This document shows, in pieces, positions 10,829 to 21,812 of a stretch of 64,000 nucleotides of DNA. Where the stretch lies: assembly GCA_022828595.1 (NCBI GenBank), contig JAKGHH010000003.1, positions 106,353,583 to 106,417,582 of the forward strand, written 5' to 3'. Each line of letters begins with the position of its first letter. Within the stretch, counting starts at the first letter, position 1. Position numbers and translations under genes: made by a program. Below the pieces are notes generated by a model, which saw only the letters and a list, made by a program, of their open reading frames with translations, was not told the DNA's origin and made no database searches. This stretch comes from Nelumbo lutea. Lineage: Eukaryota > Streptophyta > Magnoliopsida > Proteales > Nelumbonaceae.

Positions 10829-10969
10829 TGGGGAAGGAGAAGAACCTGAAATCCTAATCTGCCTTTGCTTGTGAAGATGATTCATCCACAAATGGTTGAA
10901 CTTGAAATCTTCAAAAGACGCGTTATCTGCCATTTGATTTGACAAAAATATTTTGATTTGGCGCACGCT

Positions 10970-11570
10970 AGCGGCTAGCTTAAGCCCTTTTGCTCTCTCC
11001 TGAAGTAGGTGGGCGCAGACCAGGTCCCGCGCAGGCTAGCATTCTACAAACGTCAAGAAAACCGCGTGTTATATATAAAGTATAAAAAATAAAATAAAAT
11101 AAATAAATGCTTCGGGGCTCTCAATTACTGGTGGTCTAACAGTCTAACGTGAGAAACATCCGTTAGATTGGAATAAATGGTGGATAGCAATCATCACAAT
11201 CAGATGTTATTGCTGATTCCTTCGACATTCTTTAACGTTCTTTTTTTTTCCTTACAAAAACGTTCTTCTTAATTTTTCTTTCCTTGCTTTATCATACTTT
11301 CTTACTTCTTATGCGCCTCAGCTTTTAAGACAAGTGCACAAGAATTTATATTAAAAATATCTACCAACATCAATGTGTTACCAAGTGATATCAACGCTGA
11401 CGGGGGAACTAAAAGTCTAAAACTGATTTGGTCCAATAATTCGTAGGTTTGGAACAGAACTGGACCAGACACAGTCTACATTTTACATAATATATCCAAA
11501 TCTAACGCTAACCCCACTGAATCACCACGATCGGATCAAACCATGACCAGACCCAAACTGAATGCTCCTA
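10970..11570. other. Gene-free stretch upstream of PP1
   Basis: Mixed-sequence DNA without a gene. CGTTAGATTGGAATAAATGG at about 11160 is repeated almost exactly near 63055, upstream of the DUF538 gene, which suggests a small shared repeat. Confidence 0.35.
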
Positions 11571-11838
11571 AGGCTGTGTTTGGTTGCAGTGTAATTTTAT
11601 TTGTATTAGTACAAATGTATGGGAGTGTAAATAAAAAAAAAAGTAAAATCTGGCTTAGTTTTATTTTGGATTTTATTTTATTCTGTTTTAAGTTTTATTT
11701 TACTTCATTTATATTGCAATCAAACAAAGTAAGGCAAAATTTGAAACAAAAATAAATCAAAATTTACACCCAAAACATTTGCACTGTTACAGTTTTGCAT
11801 CAATGTAAATAAATTTGTACTGCAACCAAACACAGCCC
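11571..11838. mobile_element. MITE, GGCTGTGTTTGGTTGCAGT family, copy 1
   Basis: The left end GGCTGTGTTTGGTTGCAGTG is inverted at the right end as ...CTGCAACCAAACACAGCC. It is about 268 bp, non-coding and T/A-rich inside. A second copy (16671-16854 plus 27291-27369) is split by the large LTR element. The ends (GG..TGTTTGGTT) look like Tourist/Harbinger MITEs, but a clean 3-bp target duplication is not visible here. Confidence 0.7.
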
Positions 11839-11944
11839 TAGCAAACAAATTTTGACTATTCAAAACAAGTGACAGGTTGCTAGTAAACGAGCATTCGGGA
11901 TCTGCTACCCACAAGTTGTTTCTATATCCCTACCCACAGACTAC

Positions 11945-12005
11945 TACCTCTGTGTATTGAAAACATCTCCCCAAGAATGGCAACGGAGATATTCCCAATG
12001 CAGAG
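11945..12005. repeat. Hairpin repeat, GGGAACATCTC family
   Basis: GTGTATTGAAAACATCTCC is followed at short distance by its diverged inverse GGAGATATTCCCAATGCAG. Other members are at 33320-33530, 33735-33893 and 49700-49900. Confidence 0.45.
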
Positions 12006-12287
12006 CTATAATATCTCGTGGGTAGAGATGTGGGAACAGCTCGTGAGTAGAAGATATGAGCCCATAAACGAATCATCCAAGGTCGCCCTACTTTTTTTTG
12101 GGTCGAGACTGAATAATTTAGAGTTTTAGACTTTTGGTAGAAAGTCTAATACATGGATACATAGATATGTATCTATGTAATATAAAAATAAGCCCAAGAC
12201 ATTTGAAGTTCGGATGGACTCCCCACGGAGTGCACCCGACAGCCCATCTCCCTCACGAAAAAAGAGAGAGTAATTACCTCCATTCCC

Positions 12288-12452
12288 TAAGGTTTAGTTT
12301 GGAAAGAGTACAAATGTAAATATGTAGTGTTTAAACTAAGCCTAAGGCTCAATCCGGAAGGAGTATAAATACAAATTTGTAGAGTTTAAAATCTTGCATT
12401 TTGTATTATTTTGTATGTATTTATATTCCACAGTTCCAAACTGAGCCTAAAT
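12288..12452. repeat. Tandem or nested small MITEs, TTTAGTTTGGAA family
   Basis: GGTTTAGTTTGGAAAGAGTAC opens and TTCCAAACTGAGCC closes the segment. An internal ACTAAGCCTAAGGCTCAATCC suggests two abutting copies. A shorter copy is at 28461-28545. Confidence 0.45.
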
Positions 12453-12929
12453 AATTGCTCACTTCCAGATGATGTGGGACCACACCTGTAGTGATCAACC
12501 TTTTTGATTTTATTTCTTAATTCAAATAAAAGATATATCATAAAAAATTTCACTTCATTAACTTATGTGGTTCTTTTTTAGATAAAACGGGGGATTAATT
12601 ATAAATTAAACTTGATTGAATCTCCTAAATTAAATAAAAAATTATGTACAAGCAAAGGAAATTAACCTAATTCATCAGTACTGGTAATGGATCCCAAACA
12701 AAATAATGGGTGTGGTTGCCCTAGGGGGTGGCAATTGGTTAGTACTAAATTAAAACACATACCCCACCTTGTACACTTTGAGGGATGGTCCATGTAACAA
12801 TAATTGTCAACAAGCCAAAGCTAGTGTTTGGTTGTCAACAAATTATAATATTATTGACCAAAGTACCCCCAAAAAATACTCTTACATGTGTAAAATGTAA
12901 ATGCTCTTTTACCTCCCAAAATATGCAAT

Positions 12930-14040
12930 ATATATATACTAGTAAACGTGTGCACATGCTTTGCACGTGGCAATTTTAGATGATGATAATGATAGAAATA
13001 ATGTATCCAACATTTTCTATAACATTCATGTATTTTTTATTTTTTATATTTTTTGTTTTTTCACAATTAATTGGATGTAGACTGCAAAATCTGGATCTGA
13101 TTACATATTGGGCTACAAAGTTTTGGGTATCATTGGTAGACCTACCTATTTGGCTGGATTATTCTCTTTGTAATGTTTTATCTTCTTAGTGTATACTTTT
13201 TTTTGTTTATTTATAAAAAAAATGTAAGACTTAAAGAGGGGAATTGAGTGAGGTGAAAATTATAGTTTAAACTACATTTTAAACCTCACAATTAAATAAG
13301 GATTAAATTAAAAAAAAAGATATTTTACTCAAAAGAAAGTTTTACAATTTTATTAATATTTTCCTCAAAAGAAAGTTCCATGTATGTAAAAATAATACTA
13401 TTATTTTTACTTATTTTTTGTTTAATATGTTAAATATAAGATATTATACATGTGCCCAATTTTTTTAATAAAATTTATGTATTTTTTATTTTTGTTTGTT
13501 TTTTATATTTTGTTAATTTTTATTATTTAATTATGATATTAAAGGTTGACAGATTGACCCAAAAGTTGAACTATTGATCTCTACCAAATAGAAAAATAAT
13601 TTTTTTTGTTAGTTTTAGATTATGTATTTTAATTTCATCATCAATAAAAATAATTCTTGTTTATTACACTTTTTTTATTCGATTAATAAAAAATATCATA
13701 AATGTGTTTATTTTTTGTAAATTTCTATATTTATTTCTATTTAAAAGTTTTATTATCTAACTATGACTTCATCGGTTGGCCAATTTGATTTGGATAGTTG
13801 AATTGCTTAGTCATCGCTTGGATAAAGAATGATTTTGTTTTTGAGTAAGTTTTAAAATATATGGGTTTATATTTTTAAAAGTATTGGACATAGATCTAAT
13901 TAGTAGCGTTTATTAGTGAAAAATTAACTTAACTATAGGATTTAATAAGAGAGAATGGGAGCTAATACAATAAATACAAGAGTAAAGAGTAAATGAAAGG
14001 GGATTAAATGAGGTGAAAAGCATTAATTGAATTACGTTTT
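12930..14040 (-). mobile_element. AT-rich element with Helitron-like terminus
   Basis: At 12932-12960 the minus strand reads CACGTGCAAAGCATGTGCAC and then ACGTTTACTAGT. That is a short hairpin followed by CTAG next to T, as in plant Helitron 3' ends. The body is AT-rich and non-coding, with repeated phrases (TTATTTAATTATGATAT; CCAATTTGATTTGG) also found at 42125-44290, so the two are related. A TC 5' end was not identified. Confidence 0.35.
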
Positions 14041-14052
14041 CAACCTTCATAA

Positions 14053-14958
14053 TTAGAGATAGAACGGATTGGCTTCCCTGCTCATCATCCCGATGCAGAT
14101 CATCATCGAGAAGGACGTGTAGTGCATCACGTTGACCTCTTCAATCATGCCTATAGCCGCCCTCTCCTCCTCGGTATGCCAGGCCAACGAGGGTTTTGAC
14201 ACCTTAGTCCTCGACACCTGGATCACGGGCGGAAGGGGCGAACCTCCAGGGAAACGCACAAAGAAGAATTTCTCTTTCTAGTGCTTCACTGAGGACGAGG
14301 CCCCGACAAGCACTTTAATGCGTTGCCTCGCCGAGAAGTAGTAGAATCCCTGCTGGTGGTGCTTCAGTTGGAGAAAGTAGGAAACCATCCCCAAGGTAAT
14401 CTTGACTTCGTGGACAAAACAATAAGTCATCAGACCGATCAGAAACCTAAAGGAATTTGGCATCAACTGCACTGGTAGTAATCGGTACCACTCAAACACT
14501 TCAACTACTCCCTCGTGCAATGGTTAGCTAATCCCAAACTCTAGACTCTTTTCATACACACAGAGCTCGCCTAGCTGAGCATATATGGGCCTCTCATAGA
14601 CACCTAAGCTCGTATCCTCTAGAGTGTAGTATAATGCTCAGATCCGAGCCATATCCCTAGGGTTCAAACAGCAAGGGATGGTCCCAAATCGACGGCTAGC
14701 TTGCACAAGAAGCTTGACCTCCACAGATGACGGTCTTGCCTTGGCCCCCTCAACCTCAACAACCCTCTCAGAATCTACCTCATTGAAGTCTTCAGCCTCG
14801 TCGAAGTCTTGAGCCTCGGCCTCTCGACCCTTGGCCTTAAGAACATCGAGCACGATAGACTTGGTGAAAGACCCCAGCTTGGACTCAGAACAAGAAGCAA
14901 AGTAATCAAAGGAAAAAGCAGAAGAAGAGGAAGAAGAATGAAAGGATGACGAAGACAT
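14053..14958 (-). pseudogene. Antisense retrotransposon gene, PF04195-type, broken
   Basis: Reading minus from ATG at 14958: MSSSSFHSSSSS, an acidic region, then after a stop at 14638 a stretch ending GVYERPIYAQLGELCVYEKSLEF. Next come VEVFEWYRLLPVQLMPNSFR, YFLQLK, GFYYFSARQR and VKH-stop-KEKFFFVRFPGGSPLP. The PNSFR/GFYYFS/KEKFFFV pattern is that of the plant 'putative gypsy type transposon' domain (PF04195, from memory). In-frame stops at about 14638 and 14278 break it. Its role in the element is unknown. TATAAAAA lies about 130 bases upstream. Homologous in position and strand to 23874-25764. Confidence 0.6.
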
Positions 14959-15084
14959 CTTACCTAGCACGAAGAACGGAAAGCTGTAGAATTGAAGAAA
15001 ACACCGAGCATTGAAAACTACACCTCACCGAGCTCTCTAAGTGACTTCTTTTGCAAATGACAAAGGGGAAATGCTCTTCACCTA

Positions 15085-15092
15085 TTTTTATA
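15085..15092 (-). promoter_or_regulatory. TATA-like box upstream of the antisense gene
   Basis: TATAAAAA on the minus strand, about 134 bases upstream of the ATG at 14958. The homologous gene of the larger element has TATAAATA at 25950-25957, about 186 bases upstream of its ATG. Confidence 0.45.
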
Positions 15093-15679
15093 GGGCTCCC
15101 AACACTCCAAATCAAAGCAGGATCAACGGCGTAAACCAAACGCCGCTCTGACAAGCTTGGAAGGCCAATCGACGTGAATGCTCTCTGCACGTGTACATTC
15201 TCGGGAAGCGGAACAACGCTTTTCACAACCCATCTTGGGGATGGGACCAGCATTGAATCGGCCGGTTCAACCAAAATCAACTTCAAGTTCCTCAACCTAG
15301 GACCGAAGTACTCTTCCACACTTCACTTTGGCCGAGCACTTCACTCTTCGACTTTGGAACTAGGGGAGTGGTGTTTGGGTTATGGTTGAGCTAACTCCGA
15401 ATGCCATGTGACCGCCTTATCTCCCCAACCACGTCAGCGCTGCGTCGTCTCCGCAGCCTAGCTTAATTCTTCGGCCACATGAGCACCACATCACCTCCGT
15501 GTCTCCACCTTATCCTTTTAACCACGTCAACGCCATGTCATGAGGATAAGCACGACCAAGACAGGAGAGTGGATGGGGACAACTCCGCTTTGGATTAGGT
15601 CTTATCCCAAAGACATCAGCGGTTAACCTCATCCCGACAATCCCAGAAGCCTCATCCAACTAGGACACTGATCTTTGGC

Positions 15680-15686
15680 TATAAAA
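15680..15686 (+). promoter_or_regulatory. TATA box in the LTR-like region
   Basis: TATAAAA followed by GGTATCTCTCGCTC. It corresponds to the TATAAAAGGCTCTCC of the LTRs at 17604 and 27075. Confidence 0.45.
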
Positions 15687-16084
15687 GGTATCTCTCGCTC
15701 AAGGTAAGGGGCCAACTCTTAACTCCCATACCGTTACCCTGCTCGGACCAACACTACTCTCTAATTGCTCGGCCTAACCACCTACTACTTTCTACTGACT
15801 TGAGCGTTGGAGTACCTATCCGATAATAACTCCTTGGGCCTTTGACTTCCTTCTTGGTTTCAGATCTCATTGCGTGGCTTCATCGTTCCATCCCGGCCCT
15901 GCCCAGTTGGCAAGGACTATATATATAATTGGTCCATCGTTTTTTTCAAAAATACTAAACTGGTTGGTTCAACTAATTGCATTTGTCGGCTTGATGCAAT
16001 TTTTCGTTTTTTATGGACACCCTTAATTTGTATGTTGGTGCAATATAACATGCTATGAGGTTGAAGTGGACTGAAGATTGTTTA

Positions 16085-16386
16085 GATTGCGTTTGGAATC
16101 AGTGTAAGTCAAGAATGATGTAAAAGTTTACACCGAATCGGTTTTGTTGGCATTTGGAAGGAGTGTAAATGAAGATCGATGTAAAACTCCACTCCGGTTT
16201 AAATTTGTTGGCGTTTGGATTGAGTGGAGTTTTACATTGTGAATCAATGTAAAACCTCATCAAGCATAAAGTTTTACATCGATAATCGATGTAAAACTTT
16301 ACACATTTTTATCACGGTTTTCAAAATGTAACGGTCACCTATTATACAGTTCAGTATAAAACGTTACACCGGATCCAAACGAAGCA
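16085..16386. repeat. MITE with CGTTTGGA ends and TGTAAAACTTTACAC core
   Basis: The left end GATTGCGTTTGGAATCAGTG is inverted at the right as ACCGGATCCAAACGAAGC. Inside are several GATGTAAAACTTTACA palindromes that make the unit strongly self-complementary. No coding potential. No target duplication was established. Confidence 0.5.
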
Positions 16387-16670
16387 TTAATATTTCATTA
16401 TTTGTTCTTGGCATGTTATTTAAAACATCTTGGGAGTATGATTAATTGTAATAGGTTTTTGGCAGTTTGGGTTGGCTCCCCATACCAACCCCACATGACA
16501 TTACATCCACATATTGGAAATATGTCACGTACTTGTATCTGTCATTCATGGGAGATGTTCCCCATCTCAATCAATCTTAACATTCATAACCCTTCTTTCA
16601 CCTTATAATTAGTTGTATTTTTTTATCCCATTCTCCTAAATTTGGTTAAGCAAAATATCTAAAGATAAGC
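16387..16670. other. Gene-free stretch with GGCTCCCCA-ACCAACCCCA repeat
   Basis: TTTGGGTTGGCTCCCCATAC here (about 16466) matches TTTGGATTGGCTCCCCACAC at about 28804. It is a short repeat of unknown type. Confidence 0.35.
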
Positions 16671-16854
16671 TGTGTTTGGTTGTAGTGCAAATTTATTTGC
16701 ACTAGTACAAATGCATGAGAGTGCAAATGAAAAAAATGCAAATTCTTATGTAATTTTGTTTTGGGTTTTATTTTATTTTGTTTCATGTCTTAATTTACTT
16801 CATTTGTATCGCAATTAAATAAAATAAGTTAAAATTTAAAACAAAAATAAGTCA
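16671..16854. mobile_element. Left part of MITE copy 2, interrupted by the LTR element
   Basis: Starts GCTGTGTTTGGTTGTAGTGC like copy 1 at 11571 and runs in parallel with it to AAACAAAAATAAGTCA, where the retrotransposon begins. The other part resumes at 27291. Together the two parts are about 263 bp. Confidence 0.7.
16850..16854. repeat. Target-site duplication of the LTR element, left
   Basis: AGTCA. The right copy at 27286-27290 is GGTCA, with one substitution. Confidence 0.65.
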
Positions 16855-16970
16855 TGATGAAGGAAGATTTGGCCCGGCCTCGCAATCACGCCACGTGGCA
16901 AAAAACAAGTAGCTCGGCACTTGAAGCAGTGTACCCAGGGTGCAAACACCAAAGGGAAGAAACTAGCAGT

Positions 16971-17200
16971 CCAAACTCCCCTCGAGGAGACTGAACTCCC
17001 TTCGAGGAGCCCGAACTCCCTACGAGGAGCCCGAACTCTCTAAGAGAAGCCCGAACTCCCTTCGAGGAGCCCGAACTCCCTACGAGGAGCCCGAACTCCC
17101 TAAGAGGAGCCCGAACTCCCTACGAGGAGCCCAAACTCCCTAAGAGGAGTCCGACCTCCCTACTAAGAGCTCGAACTCCCTACGAGGAGCCCAAACTCTC
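16971..17200. repeat. 20-bp minisatellite inside the 5' LTR
   Basis: About eleven units of GAACTCCCTACGAGGAGCCC with variants at the central TTCG/TACG/TAAG. The 3' LTR array at 26541-26690 has about seven. There are no spacers. Confidence 0.85.
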
Positions 17201-17603
17201 CCTTTGGCCTCGAGCCACACAAAGCAGTGACCCGAACTGGTCCGTCTCATGGCAGTTCGGGACACTCCCCTATTCGAATTCAAGACTTCGCCTCGCACAC
17301 CGCTCCAAGCACTTCGCCTCCAAAGCATCGAACTGGACAAACCACACCGTACCTGACACCGAAGGAGTCTGTATCCAGGGGCGGCGCACTTGACTGACTT
17401 GGGATCTAATGCTTGACGGCTGCACTTCAACGGTCACCTGCCACCGTCACCTGCCATCGCCATCTCCAGTTACAGAGACGGCTCCGACAAAAAGAGCAGT
17501 GACGGTTCTGCCCCAGCAGAGGTGATGACACCCGAACTGGCAGAAGCACGGAAGTAATCATACCCGACCTGACAGAAGTCTAGGAGTGAGTGCGCGAGGT
17601 GGT

Positions 17604-17610
17604 TATAAAA
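17604..17610 (+). promoter_or_regulatory. LTR promoter TATA box
   Basis: TATAAAA within GGTTATAAAAGGCTCTCC, about 210 bases from the end of the LTR. Conserved at 27075-27081 in the other LTR. Confidence 0.65.
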
Positions 17611-17816
17611 GGCTCTCCACCCCCCAAAGAAGAGGTATGCAAACTTTGCGCTATCTGGTTTTATCTCGCCTTTGAAGGATTCTAACTTGAGCTTCGGAGC
17701 CTTTATACCGGGTTCTCCCCGGAGCTTCATCATCCTCTCCGTTTCAGGTTCCCTGCTGCTCAGTTCAGAGGCAAGGTTGTTGATAGCTAAGACCGGCCGG
17801 ATTGCGCACCATCAAT

Positions 17817-17835
17817 TGGCGCCATCTGTGGGAAC
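17817..17835 (+). other. Primer-binding site
   Basis: TGGCGCCATCTGTGGGAAC starts two bases after the 5' LTR. This TGGCGCC-TCTGTGGGAA form is common in plant Tat/Athila elements. The tRNA is not assigned. Confidence 0.75.
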
Positions 17836-17900
17836 ACTTCAAAAAGCCTCCCTCCAAACTCTCATAACCTCTTTCCTTCAAAAAAAAAAACCCAACACTC

Positions 17901-19589
17901 ATGGCTTCTTCCAGCAACGCTGGACGTGGCACGGAGACAAACACCACCGAGGAACAACTTCAAGTCCCCGTGGTGTGTGTTGGACAATTCACCATCCCCC
18001 TCTCGGTGGATGGGATCCCTAGCTTGAATGCGCCACAAGCAGTGGCACCCGTAAACCTTCCTGCCATGAGCATCCCCTTTCCTCCCCCTATTCAGACAAC
18101 CTTCTCTGAACCAACTGCCGTCCCCCTGGCAGCCAGCCAAAACTGGTTGGACGACCTGATGCAGTGCATGCAGGTATCACTATCAGCACCAAGTACTGCA
18201 CAACATCTCCCAATATCACTATCAATAACAGTTCCCCCAACTATCGCTGAACCAACCACCACTTCCACCTCGGCACCCTACTCCGAGGCCGGTTAAGGCC
18301 TCCCCACAGGATGGACGCCCCCACCAGGGAAAGGCCTCCCGGCCCCAGAACCCCCCTAACAGCCAGGCCTCGTCCCCAGGCCGAAGAGAGAGAAAAATCA
18401 TCTCCGCCTCGCAGCTCGCAAGCGGGTTAGGAACTTCGCCCGCAAGGTCGGCACCTCGGCGCTCCAAGCCCGAGTTCCCGCTCACGAAAAACCGATTCGG
18501 CATCCTGGCAGCAGACCACCAGCATTCCGGGCCCATCGAGCTCGGCAACACAGAGGCCAGCAGCGCCAGTACCAGGCCCACTCAACGAAGGCGCCGGCGA
18601 AGTCGACGAACTGCCACCCATGTCCGGTCAGAGCTCAGAGGCAAGGAAGAGACAAGCTCGGACGAGGTAGGAGCTGCCCCAATTCTCTCAGTTTCTTCCC
18701 CCCTCGCATCAGAACTCCTGGCGGTCCCCTTGCCTAGGGATTTCAAGCTCCCACCTTTGGACAAGTATGATGGGTCCTTCGACCCCAACGACCATGTTGA
18801 CGCTTTCCAGTCCCAAATGCACCTCGCTAGGGCCAGTGAATCGTGCATGTGCGTGGCCTTCACCACCACCTTCAGGGGGTAACCCGCACTTGGTACAGGA
18901 ACCTGGCCCCCGGGTCGATAAAATGCTGGGCCCAATTCGTGCAGGTCTTCACCGCACACTTTGTCACCAGCAAACGGTGCCCTAGAACAAAGGAAAGCAT
19001 CTTCGGAGTAGTCCAGAGGGAAGGAGAATCCATCCGGGGCTACATCAAGTGATTCAATGAAGCATGCTTACAGATACCGCGGTTAGACCCCGTGGTGCAG
19101 CTTGCGGCGGCCAAGAGAGGAGTAACGCACAAAGAGTTCAAGTGGCACATGGTAGCTAACCAGCCCACAACCGTGGCCGAATTCCTCAAGCTCGCGGACA
19201 AGTTCATGAGGACAGAGGAAGAAATCAACCAACGAACCGAGAGCGGGAATGAGAAAAGAAAGAGGGAAGACGAGCCCTCCAACCCAGTCGATAGAAAAAA
19301 CCCGGCCCGAGAGCCAAAGCCGACCCAATCGTTCCGGGCTCCCCTAGCAGTTCGGACAGATTACACGCCGTTAAACGCGAGGCGGACCGAGATCTTAATG
19401 ACAATCAAGGACGCCCCATACGTTAAGTGGCCACCTCGCCGAAAGGGAAATCCGAACGAGAGAAATAAGAATTTGTATTGTAGTTTCCGTAGAGGCCACG
19501 GTCATAGTACCGAACAGTGTAATAATCTCCGGGACGAGATAGAGGGGATCATCCGTCGCGGATACTTAAAGGAATTTTGTACAGCATAA
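17901..19589 (+). pseudogene. gag of the LTR element, broken
   Basis: Starts MASSSNAGRG at 17901. The frame is lost at 18296 and resumes as DFKLPPLDKYDGSFDPNDHV at about 18740, the typical start of the retrotransposon Gag domain. After a shift near 18880 it runs WYRNLAPGSIKCWAQFVQVF. After a stop at about 19050 it continues to a degenerate zinc-knuckle-like CSFRRGHGHSTEQC and GYLKEF. It would form the particle shell and bind RNA. At least two frameshifts and several stops leave it non-functional. The N-terminus is shared with the truncated element at 51670. Confidence 0.8.
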
Positions 19590-19668
19590 CAACAATAACA
19601 ATTAGGCAGGTCGGCAAGGGGAGCACGAAAAGGATGCCCCCGAGTCTAGCAGCAGACCTGCCGAACTG

Positions 19669-20541
19669 TTGCAGCGACAGCCTCCGGAAGAGAGGCCAGT
19701 TCGGGGAACCATCCATGTAATTGTGGGAGGTTCGGTAGTAGCAGGGTGCACCTCAGCAGCAGCCCGGACTTCAGTTCGCGAAGCAGCCCTCGAGGAATGG
19801 AACCCCCCAAAAAGACCGAAGAACGAAGAACCAATCTTCTTCACGGAAGACAACGCGCGATGGGTCCACTACCCCCACGATGACGTGCTCGTCATTAAAC
19901 TAAGGATTAACGACTTCGAGGTCAGACGCGTACTCGTAGATTCGGACAGCTCAGCGGACATCCTCTTCCAATCAGCATTTGACCAGCTATAGTTACAAAG
20001 GAGCGAGCTGAAGCCCGCGAACACTCCTCTGGTGGGTTTCAACGGAGAAGAAGTCAGGCCCCTCGGAAAAATAACAGTACCTGTGGAAGTCGGCACATGG
20101 CCTTGTGCGGTCAGACTCAACCATGATTTCCTGGTGGTCGTGACCCCCTCCCCATACAACGCCATAATTGGGTGGCCAATCATGCATATCCTGCGGGCGG
20201 AGGTCTCCACCTACTATTTGGCCATGAAGTTCCCTACAGACTTCGGTGTGGGGGTAGCGCGGGGCGACCAGCTCGAGTCCCGCAAGTGTTATGTTGCCGC
20301 CCTAAAGGGAAAAACCAAGGTGACCGACGACCTCGAACTGGAGCGGCCTGCGGAACAAGGCAAGGAACGAGCTTCGCCCACAGAGGAAACGGCCGCAGTC
20401 CCGACTTCGGCTACAGACCCAGCTCGCACATTTCAGATCGATGCTTCCGTCGAGGAACCCCTACGAACCGAACTGGTGAGTTTTTTACTTCAAAATTTAG
20501 ATATTTTTGCCTGGTCCGCGGCCGACATGCCCGGTTTTTAG
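19669..20541 (+). pseudogene. Aspartic protease region of the LTR element, broken
   Basis: VLVIKLRINDFEVRRVLVDS leads to D-S-S-A-D-I-L, the usual active-site segment, but the catalytic Asp-Ser-Gly reads Asp-Ser-Asp here. A TAG at about 19990 interrupts the frame. VGFNGEEVRPLGKI and YNAIIGWPIMH, the usual flap and C-terminal motifs, follow. It would cut the polyprotein. With the Gly replaced and a stop present, I infer no activity. Confidence 0.75.
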
Positions 20542-21691
20542 CCCGGGCTTGATAACTCACAAACTTAATACTGACCCTGTAGTCAGACCCGTTAGACAGA
20601 AGAAATGCAACTTAGCCCCAGAGCGCTGGAGGGCGGTCGATGAGGAGGTCGAGAAACTCCTCGCAGCAGACTTCATAAGAGAAGTCCATTACCCGAGCTG
20701 GGTAGCCAACCCAGTTCTGGTAAAAAAGGCAAACGACAAGTGGCGCATGTGCGTCGACTACACCGACCTGAACCGAGCTTGCCCGAAAGGTTGCTTCCCC
20801 CTCCCCAGAATTGACCGCCTAGTGGACGCGACCTCGAGACATGAGTTGCTAAGCTTCCTAGACACCTACTCAGGCTACAACCAAATCAGGATGGACTAGT
20901 CCAATGAGGAAAAAACCAGCTTCATAACCGAGTTCGGCCTGTACTGCTACAAGGTCATGCCCTTCGGATTAAAAAATGCCGGGGCAACCTTCCAAAGACT
21001 TGTAAATATGTTGTTTCGGCCCTTAATTGGCACGGAGATAGAATGTTATGTAGACGACATGGTTGTCAAGACACAATTTTCACAAGAATTAATACAAGAC
21101 TTAGATTTTGTCTTCCAAATCTTGCGTCAATTTAGCATGAAGCTGAACCCTAACAAATGCGTCTTCGGTGTCACCTCGGGAAAATTCCTAGGGTACATTG
21201 TCAACCGGCGCGGTATTGCAGCCAACCCGGACAAGATAAAATCCATCCTAGATATGAGACCACTCGGGAAAGTAAAAGAAGTTCAGAGGCTAAACGGCCG
21301 CATAGCCGCCCTAAGCTGCTTCATGTCCAAATCAGTAGACCGCTGCCTACCCTTCTTCAAAGCAAACAAAGGCAAAGGGTTCGAATGGACCCAAGACTAC
21401 CAACTCGCGTTTGACGAGCTAAAAAGTTACCTCGCTAGTGTGCCAACCTTAGCCCGGCCCGAGGAGGGCGAAGTCTTAGAACTGTACCTCTCGGCAAGCG
21501 ACGAGGTGGTCAGTTCGGTACTAATAAAAGAAGCAGACCGGGTCCAGCGACCCATCTATTATGTTAGTAAAATTTTGCAAGGAGCAGAGACAAGGTACCC
21601 GCAGATAGAAAAGCTAGCATACGCACTGGTGGTAGCAGCTCAGGAAACTCCGCCCGTACTTCCAGGCTCACACCGTCATCGTCCTGACTGA
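20507..21691 (+). pseudogene. Reverse transcriptase and first RNase H, broken
   Basis: Seen in order: PSWVANPVLVKKANDKWRMC, YTDLNRACPK, YSGYNQIRMD, a TAG stop at 20897-20899, MPFGLKNAGATFQRLVN, the active-site YVDD of CYVDDMVVK, and the connection/first RNase H segment (FEWTQDYQLAF; LYLSASDEVVSSVL; RPIYYVSK; RYPQIEKLAYALV). The YVDD is intact. The frame is lost again at about 21655, where the downstream continuation switches frame, and at 20535 upstream. It copies RNA to DNA in living relatives. Confidence 0.88.
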
Positions 21692-21812
21692 CAAACCTCT
21701 AAGGCAAGTTTTACTCAAACCCGAGGTTTTCGGTCGACTGACGAAATGGGCCATCGAACTCAGCGAGTATGACCTTCAGTACAAGCCAAGAACTGCTATT
21801 AAGGCCCAAGCC

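Larger units (their letters stand above)
14041..15920 (+). mobile_element. 3' part of a second Tat/Retand-type LTR element
   Basis: The segment is GC-richer than its flanks. It contains an antisense gene (14053-14958, minus) of the type carried between integrase and the 3' LTR in the element at 16855-27285. It then continues with LTR-like sequence including TATAAAA at 15680-15686. Gag and pol are missing, so only the 3' portion survives. Exact LTR ends were not found. Confidence 0.5.
16855..17814 (+). repeat. 5' LTR (960 bp)
   Basis: Starts TGATGAAGGAAGATTTGGCC and ends GCGCACCATCA, so the ends are short inverted repeats TGATG/CATCA. It holds an array of 20-bp units (16971-17200) and TATAAAA at 17604-17610. 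It is about 98 bp longer than the 3' LTR, of which about 80 come from four additional 20-bp units. Confidence 0.9.

Noticed and set aside
14960..15319. Minus-strand frame of 119 codons
   Set aside because: It lies upstream of the antisense gene in its promoter and leader region and has no recognisable motif.
16971..17200. Regular short repeats resembling a CRISPR array
   Set aside because: The 20-bp units abut without spacers and lie inside an LTR of a plant retrotransposon. It is a minisatellite.
17140..17430. Minus-strand frame in the 5' LTR
   Set aside because: Composed of the minisatellite and LTR sequence; the frame is an effect of the 20-bp units and GC-rich composition.
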